Assembly (NCBI GenBank): GCA_902406105.1
Contig: CABPCP010000040.1
Coordinates: 1 to 25,994 of the forward strand
Origin: an uncultured Mordavella sp.
GTDB lineage: Bacteria > Bacillota > Clostridia > Lachnospirales > Lachnospiraceae
DNA: 25,994 bases
Reading direction: 5' to 3'
Under the pieces are notes generated by a model. The model made no database searches. It saw only the letters and a program-made list of their open reading frames with translations, and was not told the origin of the DNA. Positions 21,940 to 25,994 of this stretch are shown piece by piece (positions within the stretch are counted from its first letter, which is position 1; every line of letters begins with the position of its first letter). The position numbers and the translations under genes are program-made.

Positions 21940-22822
21940 TTTGTTTTCCACCGAGGAAAGCCGCCAGGATGCCAAGCTGGAGAAGATACAGGAAATTCCG
22001 CTGTCTGAGCTGCACCCATTTAAGGGGCATCCCTTCAAAGTCAAGGATGACGAGGCCATGATGGAGACCGCCGACAGCGTTCGGCAGTATGGTGTTCTGG
22101 TTCCGGCGATCGCCCGCCCGGACCCGGAGGGCGGCTATGAGCTGGTTGCCGGTCACAGGCGGCACCGGGCCAGTGAGCTGGCCGAGAAAGAAACCATGCC
22201 TGTCATTGTCCGAGACCTGGACGATGATGCTGCCACTATCATCATGGTGGACAGCAACTTACAACGTGAAAGCCTGCTCCCCAGCGAAAGGGCCTTTGCT
22301 TACAAGATGAAGCTGGAGGCTATGAAACACCAAGGCGCACGGGGGGACTTAACTTCGTCCCAACTTGGGACGAAGTTGCGTGCAGATGAATTGTTGGCGC
22401 AGCAGGCTGGTTCGAGTAGGAACCAGGTGCAGCGCTATATCCGCCTGACGGAGCTGATTCCCGAACTGCTGGATATGGTCGATGAAAAGAAAATCGCCCT
22501 CAATCCGGCTTATGAGCTGTCCTTTCTCAAAAAAGAAGAACAGCGGGATTTGCTGGACGCGATGGACAGCGAACAGGCTACCCCCTCTCTCTCCCAGGCT
22601 CAGCGACTCAAGAAATACAGCCAGGAGGGACATCTGACCCTCGATATGATGCGCGTCATCATGGGTGAGGAAAAGAAAAGTGATCTCGACAAAGTGACTT
22701 TCACCTCCGACACCCTGCGGAAGTATTTCCCCAAAAGCTATACGCCCCAGCGGATGCAGGAAACCATTATCAAACTGCTGGAGGCGTGGCAGAAGAAGCG
22801 CCAGAGAGACCAGGAACGATGA
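21896..22822 (+). CDS. parB: ParB-family partition protein of the conjugative element
   Basis: The protein has 308 residues and starts with TTG 21896 behind AAGGAGGTGAT (21880-21890). The N-terminal ParB/Srx domain contains QYGVLVPAIARP and the GHRRHRASELA box (86-96), followed by SNLQRESLLPSERAFAYKMK (120-139). A helix-turn-helix lies at about 163-185 (LLAQQAGSSRNQVQRYIRL), and the C-terminal part is a dimerisation-type region. It binds a centromere-like site and works with ParA. A perfect 11-bp inverted repeat lies within its coding sequence and could be such a site. Confidence 0.93.
   Translation: MKSSAKKVELAPYDDLFSTEESRQDAKLEKIQEIPLSELHPFKGHPFKVKDDEAMMETADSVRQYGVLVPAIARPDPEGGYELVAGHRRHRASELAEKETMPVIVRDLDDDAATIIMVDSNLQRESLLPSERAFAYKMKLEAMKHQGARGDLTSSQLGTKLRADELLAQQAGSSRNQVQRYIRLTELIPELLDMVDEKKIALNPAYELSFLKKEEQRDLLDAMDSEQATPSLSQAQRLKKYSQEGHLTLDMMRVIMGEEKKSDLDKVTFTSDTLRKYFPKSYTPQRMQETIIKLLEAWQKKRQRDQER
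22351..22377. repeat. Perfect 11-bp inverted repeat inside parB
   Basis: aacttcgtccc (22351-22361), a 5-nt spacer aactt, and gggacgaagtt (22367-22377) form a perfect palindrome. It encodes residues just before the helix-turn-helix. Candidates are a ParB binding site, another operator, or an RNA hairpin. Confidence 0.8.
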
Positions 22823-22834
22823 AAGGAGCCGCCT

Positions 22835-23110
22835 ATGAGGGATATTTCAGCCCGTGAGCTGAAAGGACACAACATTCTCGCCGTAGAGAGGTTTGGGGAT
22901 GACACACGCTGGATGATTGAGTTTTCCGTCCTGCGTCCCAGCGCAGCTTACGGCAGTCCCGGAGAGGAAATGCGGCTGTTTTTGACCGAGGACGGGTATC
23001 AGGCCGCTCTGCAAAGCCAGCAGCGCCGGGAGATCAAGATCAAGCGTTACGCTCGTGTGATTGAGGGACATATCCTCGATTTCAAACCGGGAAAACGCCG
23101 CCGCTCATAA
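22835..23110 (+). CDS. DUF5720-like protein, first copy
   Basis: The protein has 91 residues and starts at ATG 22835 behind GAAAGGAG. The core ERFGDDTRWMIEFSVL, EMRLFLTEDGYQAAL and EIKIKRYARVIEGHI matches the small DUF5720-type proteins of conjugative elements. It is clearly related to the product at 24674 (ERFAEDTRHMIIFDVL, TRLFLTEAGYQKSL, HIKILSHAKVRQGHL). It lies 12 bp after parB and is probably co-transcribed. The function is unknown. Confidence 0.8.
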   Translation: MRDISARELKGHNILAVERFGDDTRWMIEFSVLRPSAAYGSPGEEMRLFLTEDGYQAALQSQQRREIKIKRYARVIEGHILDFKPGKRRRS

Positions 23111-23139
23111 ACCCATACAACGAAAGGAAAGGAATGACT

Positions 23140-23325
23140 ATGTGTACGGTAAAGGAAATTCAAGAAGCAATCCGGGAAGATTGCAAATCTCAGCATGACA
23201 TGGATACAACGGATATTGACCGCGTGTTGCAAACACTTCCTTTCGCCCAGGAGGAGCCATTTGCAGAGGCGCGTCTTCAAAAGCCGCTGTTTTGGTTCTA
23301 TGCAAGAAAATTTGAAAAGTGTTGA
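23140..23325 (+). CDS. Small hypothetical protein of the conjugative element
   Basis: This is a 61-residue product beginning MCTVKEIQEAIREDC and ending FWFYARKFEKC. ATG 23140 is preferred over ATG 23134 because AAAGGA (23128-23133) lies 6 nt before it. Helical N-terminus and a short hydrophobic end; no recognised family. A terminator hairpin follows directly (23328-23362). Base use is less G+C-rich than in parA and parB. Confidence 0.6.
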   Translation: MCTVKEIQEAIREDCKSQHDMDTTDIDRVLQTLPFAQEEPFAEARLQKPLFWFYARKFEKC

Positions 23326-23327
23326 AC

Positions 23328-23362
23328 ACCGCAATTCTTTGGAATGAGGATTGCGGTTTTTT
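23328..23362 (+). terminator. Terminator before the HTH/DUF6017 gene
   Basis: accgcaat (23328-23335) and attgcggt (23350-23357) form an 8-bp stem followed by six T. It lies just after the short ORF and 30 bp before the next start. Confidence 0.75.
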
Positions 23363-23391
23363 GTACCCAAAATTCGGAAGGAGTGAGGTCG

Positions 23392-24270
23392 ATGGCCGTT
23401 TTTCGCATTGAACGGACCCGTGATTATACCGTGATGAGCAATCATCATTTACGAAATGCAAATCTGTCGTTAAAAGCCAAGGGGCTGCTTTCCATGATGC
23501 TGTCTTTGCCAGAGGACTGGAATTACACCACCCGTGGTCTTGCAAAGATTTGTAAGGAGGGCGTGGATGCCATAGGCGCTGCGTTGCGGGAATTGGAGGC
23601 TGCCGGTTACATTGTGCGGCACAAACTGCGTGACCGCCAGGGACGCATCAGTGATACGGAGTATGTCATATATGAGCAGCCACAGCCGAAGAACCCGGAT
23701 ACGCCCCAGCCGGATATGGCTTCACCAGATACGGAAAACCCGGATATGGTAAAACCGGATACGGAAAAGCCCGCAGAATTAAATATAGAGAAATCAAATA
23801 CAGAAAAAACAATTACTTATGGATCAAGTACCGATTCTATTCCCTTCCGGGAGCCAGCGGCAGCACAGCTGCCGGAACGGAAAGGAAGGGATGCGATGTC
23901 TGTCTCAGAGATAGAAAATTATCGGGAATTGATTCTGGAGAACATCGAGTATGACTATCTGTGCAGAGAGTTTTCGACCTACCGTGAGGACCTGGACGAG
24001 ATTGTGGAGCTGATGGTGGAGACCGTTTGTGCCAAACGTAAAACCACTCGGATCGCTGGCAGCGACTTTCCCCATGAAGTCGTGCGCTCCCGGTTCTTGA
24101 AGCTGGATAGCGAGCATATCCGATTTGTCATGGACGGTATGCAGAAAAACACCACGGAGGTCCGCAATATGAAACAGTATTTGCTTGCAGTGCTGTTCAA
24201 CGCGCCCACCACGATCAGCAATCACTACACCGTACAAGTCAATCACGATATGAACACAGGCGGCTGGTAA
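23392..24270 (+). CDS. Replication-initiator-like HTH protein with DUF6017 domain
   Basis: The protein has 292 residues. ATG 23392 is preferred (GGAAGGAGTGAGG upstream) over an in-frame ATG at 23344 that lies inside the terminator hairpin. The N-terminus has the replication initiator A / winged-helix pattern: MAVFRIERTRDYTVMSNHHL, then LSLKAKGLLSMMLSLPEDWNYTTRGLA and a recognition segment to YIVRHKL (about 1-85). A linker with repeated PDT/PDM motifs (about 100-140) follows. The C-terminal DUF6017-like domain (about 180-292) begins with YRELILENIEYDYL. In Tn1549-like elements such proteins are thought to start or control replication of the excised circle. A short hairpin covers its stop codon. 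Confidence 0.85.
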   Translation: MAVFRIERTRDYTVMSNHHLRNANLSLKAKGLLSMMLSLPEDWNYTTRGLAKICKEGVDAIGAALRELEAAGYIVRHKLRDRQGRISDTEYVIYEQPQPKNPDTPQPDMASPDTENPDMVKPDTEKPAELNIEKSNTEKTITYGSSTDSIPFREPAAAQLPERKGRDAMSVSEIENYRELILENIEYDYLCREFSTYREDLDEIVELMVETVCAKRKTTRIAGSDFPHEVVRSRFLKLDSEHIRFVMDGMQKNTTEVRNMKQYLLAVLFNAPTTISNHYTVQVNHDMNTGGW

Positions 24271-24282
24271 ACAGCCGCTTTT
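24260..24282 (+). terminator. Hairpin over the stop codon of the HTH/DUF6017 gene
   Basis: gcggctg (24260-24266) and cagccgc (24272-24278) form a 7-bp stem with the stop codon in the loop, followed by TTTT. It could be a weak terminator. Confidence 0.6.
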
Positions 24283-24318
24283 CTGTTGCCCGGCAATACC
24301 GGGAGAAAGGATTTTGCC

Positions 24319-24681
24319 ATGAAACGACCTCTTGCCTACATTACGGCTCCCTGGAGCAACAACCAGTATGAGAACGCCGAGAACGCTGCCACCTACTGCC
24401 GCCAGGTGTACGACGCCGGGTATTCGCCCATCTGCCCGGTTCTGTTCTTGTCCACCTTCCTCAAGGACGAGATTCCCCAGGAACACAAGGACGGGCTGGA
24501 TATGGTGCGAGACTATCTGCGCCGGTCCCATGTGCTGGTGGTCTGCGGCCACGGCATCGACGAGACCGTGAAGAATGACATCGCCACCGCTGAGCGCCTG
24601 CGGATCACCGCTACCACCCTGGACGGTATCCTGACTGTGAAAGGCCAGGGACGCGGGAAAGGAGGTGCGCGCCATGCCTGA
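24319..24681 (+). CDS. DUF7768/DUF4406-like protein (deoxyribosyltransferase-like fold)
   Basis: The protein has 120 residues. ATG 24319 is preferred (GGGAGAAAGG upstream) over ATG 24286. The N-terminal block KRPLAYITAPWSNNQYENAE and the later blocks YSPICPVLFL, MVRDYLRRSHVLVVCG and IDETVKNDIATAERL match the small DUF4406/DUF7768 proteins of phages and conjugative elements, related in fold to nucleoside 2-deoxyribosyltransferases. Enzymatic activity is unproven. It overlaps the next gene by 8 bp. Confidence 0.8.
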   Translation: MKRPLAYITAPWSNNQYENAENAATYCRQVYDAGYSPICPVLFLSTFLKDEIPQEHKDGLDMVRDYLRRSHVLVVCGHGIDETVKNDIATAERLRITATTLDGILTVKGQGRGKGGARHA

Positions 24682-24985
24682 GCGTAAGACCGTGGGCCAG
24701 CTGATGGAGGAAATGCGGCTCAAGGCCGGGGCGCAGAACTACCACGGCCATGAGTACATGGATTTGGAGCGGTTTGCCGAGGACACCCGGCACATGATTA
24801 TCTTCGATGTGCTGACCCACGATTCGCCGGTGGGCTGGAAAGGCGAACGGACCCGCCTGTTTCTGACGGAGGCCGGATACCAGAAAAGCCTGGAGAACCA
24901 GGAAAAGGGCCACATCAAGATTCTCAGCCATGCCAAGGTGCGCCAGGGACATCTGTACTATGACCGCTCCGATCAGCTGCGTTGA
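24674..24985 (+). CDS. DUF5720-like protein, second copy
   Basis: The protein has 103 residues. ATG 24674 is preferred over GTG 24665 because AGGAGG (24660-24665) lies 8 nt upstream of it. The first 30 residues form a short helical extension (PERKTVGQLMEEMRLKAG); the rest aligns with the product at 22835 (ERFAEDTRHMI, LFLTEAGYQ, HAKVRQGHL). Its start overlaps the DUF7768-like gene by 8 bp, so they are translationally coupled. The function is unknown. Confidence 0.8.
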   Translation: MPERKTVGQLMEEMRLKAGAQNYHGHEYMDLERFAEDTRHMIIFDVLTHDSPVGWKGERTRLFLTEAGYQKSLENQEKGHIKILSHAKVRQGHLYYDRSDQLR

Positions 24986-24997
24986 AAGGAGCCTGCC

Positions 24998-25039
24998 ATG
25001 ATGAAATACCTGCTGCGGCGGCTGGTGGTCCCGCCTTAG
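24998..25039 (+). CDS. Possible 13-aa leader or gene remnant
   Basis: ATG 24998 follows GAAAGGAG and encodes MMKYLLRRLVVPP before TAG. It could be a leader peptide for pcfB, a shortened small gene, or chance. The region up to the pcfB start holds nothing else. Confidence 0.25.
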   Translation: MMKYLLRRLVVPP

Positions 25040-25086
25040 TATCAAGCGCCACCCCTGCAAAATCCGTGGAAAGGAGGCGATGACCT

Positions 25087-25587
25087 ATGCAGGAGGAAGT
25101 GGAAAACAGGACTTTGACGCTGGTAGTCAGCGGAACAAAGTTTACCGGGCGGCTGTTTAAGGCCGCCATCACCAAGTACCTTGCCCACCGCAAGGAAAAG
25201 AAGCTGCAAAAGCAGAAAAGCCGGGATACCCCCGTGATTCCCCACGGCAAACAGACGGTGAAGCAGCTGATCGGCCAGAATCAGGGCGTTTCCAACATCG
25301 AGATCACCGACCCCTCCATCAAGGAGTTTGAAAAGATCGCCCGGAAATACGGCGTTGACTATGCGGTGAAGAAGGACCGCAGCAGCTCCCCGCCCAAGTA
25401 CCTGATCTTTTTCAAAGGCCGCGATGCGGATGCCCTGACCGCTGCCTTTACCGAGTACACCGGCAAGAAGGTCAGAAAGGCGCAGAAAACAGAGCGTCCG
25501 TCCGTGCTGGCAAAGCTGAGCCAGTTCAAAGAGCTGGTGAAACACGCCGTTGTGGACCGGAACAAGCGGAAGGAGCTGGAACGATGA
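25087..25587 (+). CDS. PcfB family (DUF3801) conjugation accessory protein
   Basis: The protein has 166 residues and starts at ATG 25087 behind AAAGGAGG. Recognisable blocks are GTKFTGRLFKAAITKYLAHR near the N-terminus, GKQTVKQLIGQNQGVSNIEI and KYLIFFKGRDADALTAAFTEY, matching PcfB/DUF3801 proteins. In pCF10, PcfB... is a relaxosome component encoded with PcfC, the coupling protein, and here too it sits directly before a coupling gene, sharing ATGA. It helps present DNA to the transfer channel. Confidence 0.88.
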   Translation: MQEEVENRTLTLVVSGTKFTGRLFKAAITKYLAHRKEKKLQKQKSRDTPVIPHGKQTVKQLIGQNQGVSNIEITDPSIKEFEKIARKYGVDYAVKKDRSSSPPKYLIFFKGRDADALTAAFTEYTGKKVRKAQKTERPSVLAKLSQFKELVKHAVVDRNKRKELER

Positions 25588-25901
25588 AGATGAAAAAGCA
25601 ACTTGACATCAAAAAGCTCCTTTTGCTGAATATGCCCTATATCCTGATGGGGCTGTTCGCAACCAACTTCGGTGAAGGATGGCGGATGGCCGTGGGTGCG
25701 GACGCTTCGGCAAAAATGCTTTCGTTCTTCTCCACGCTGCCGGTGGCGCTGGCCAGCTGGTGGCCCAGCCTGCACCCTTTGGACCTGCTGGTGGGGCTGT
25801 GCTGCGGCGCTGGCCTGCGATTGGCCGTGTATCTCAAAAGCAAGAACGCCAAGAAGTACCGGCACGGTATGGAGTATGGCAGCGCCCGCTGGAGTGCATA
25901 A
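25584..25901 (+). pseudogene. VirD4/PcfC-type coupling protein, interrupted after N-terminus
   Basis: Only the first 105 residues are present. The N-terminus MKMKKQLDIKKLLLLNMPY has one or two membrane helices (about 13-28 and 48-90), and NAKKYRHGMEYGSARW matches the start of VirD4-like proteins of Tn1549-like elements. Family members, usually about 600 residues, continue RWGT... and then reach the ATPase motor. Here the frame reads RWSA and stops at TAA 25899-25901. The Walker motifs are missing. The change at 25891-25893 coincides with the start of unrelated sequence carrying a serine recombinase, so the gene is disrupted by an insertion. Confidence 0.85.
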
Positions 25902-25994
25902 TTTTAAGTGTAAAGGAAGCCTATATGGACGCACAGGAGGTTATGCACATGACTGATTATAGTAAAATTACAGCCCTTTACTCCCGCCTTTCCG
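25892..25994 (+). mobile_element. Left end of a second mobile element inserted in the coupling gene
   Basis: At about 25891-25893 homology to the coupling gene ends. After a short AT-rich stretch a serine recombinase gene begins, reading into the rest of the window. Large serine recombinases of this type (TndX/TnpX-like) commonly lie at one end of transposons and mobilisable elements in Clostridia. The exact junction and the duplicated core bases cannot be fixed without the right end. Confidence 0.75.
25949..25994 (+). CDS. Large serine recombinase, N-terminus only (3' end outside window)
   Basis: Fifteen residues are visible: MTDYSKITALYSRLS. The YSRLS motif is the catalytic start of serine recombinases, with the nucleophile predicted at Ser15; the start KITALYxRLS is typical of the large TndX/TnpX-type group. 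ATG 25949 is preferred because AGGAGG (25935-25940) lies 8 nt upstream; in-frame ATGs at 25943 and 25925 are possible. It would catalyse integration and excision of the nested element. Confidence 0.8.
   Translation, partial: MTDYSKITALYSRLS

Larger units (their letters stand above)
20728..25891 (+). mobile_element. Left part of a Tn1549-like integrative conjugative element beside rpsI
   Basis: From just after the rpsI terminator the content changes to conjugative-element genes on the plus strand: parA, parB, DUF5720-like, a short ORF, a replication-initiator-like HTH/DUF6017 gene, DUF7768-like, a second DUF5720-like, pcfB (DUF3801) and a virD4-type coupling gene. Most are visibly richer in G+C than the flanking chromosome and use TTG starts. 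This set and order is typical of Tn1549-like elements in gut Clostridia. The exact left end is not proven, and the integrase and the right end are outside the window. The 3' end of rpsI is a known target of some Firmicutes ICEs, which fits this position. Confidence 0.8.

Noticed and set aside
21115..22059. Long 314-codon open frame antisense to parA/parB
   Set aside because: It is the mirror of GC-rich coding sequence; it has no ribosome binding site and its product shows no family pattern.
25893..25901. Stop in the coupling gene explained by a point mutation or sequencing frameshift
   Set aside because: No frame after 25893 continues the VirD4 family; instead a serine recombinase start follows, which fits an insertion.

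Overview
The window looks like a chromosome segment from a gut-type Clostridia bacterium, most likely Lachnospiraceae. The evidence is strong AGGAGG ribosome binding sites, the rplM-rpsI pair with Lachnospiraceae-like L13/S9 proteins, a DUF4179 anti-sigma partner, and a Tn1549-like conjugative element. Assignment below family level is not possible from the sequence alone.

Region 1 (1-13639) is one plus-strand gene train with gaps of at most about 50 bp and several overlaps, so it is probably one operon that begins upstream of the window. It encodes seven proteins with CxxC...CxxC zinc ribbons. Five of these combine an N-terminal zinc ribbon, one membrane helix and a different outside domain (YARHG, an unknown beta-rich domain, TPR plus WG repeats, TPR plus a DxDxDG domain, and a discoidin/NADase-type glycan-binding-like domain). 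Among them lie an FHA-FHA-ABC transporter fusion, a small FHA protein with Thr-Thr motifs, a membrane Ser/Thr kinase with extracellular TPRs, a 50-aa membrane protein missed by length-filtered gene calling, a four-helix membrane protein, and a lipoprotein M15 (VanY-like) peptidase. I read this as a phospho-signalling and envelope-sensing system whose modules are individually known but whose combination I cannot match to a described system. It is the main candidate novelty.

Region 2 (13640-19800) is ordinary accessory chromosome. It holds a flavin reductase-like protein, an ECF sigma factor with its overlapping DUF4179 anti-sigma-like partner, a minus-strand GH13 alpha-amylase, a DUF1307 lipoprotein and a minus-strand MATE transporter, separated by clear terminators and promoters.

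Region 3 (19689-20727) is the rplM-rpsI operon with a consensus promoter and a strong terminator.

Region 4 (about 20728-25891) is the left part of an integrative conjugative element sitting directly downstream of rpsI. It has a repeat-rich 443-bp non-coding end, parA, parB, two related DUF5720-like genes, a replication-initiator-like HTH/DUF6017 gene, a DUF7768/DUF4406-like gene, pcfB and the start of the VirD4-type coupling protein. The coupling protein stops after 105 residues at about 25892. New sequence then begins, with the N-terminus of a large serine recombinase (from 25949), so a second mobile element appears to be inserted in the transfer gene. The integrase of the outer element and the far ends of both elements lie outside the window.
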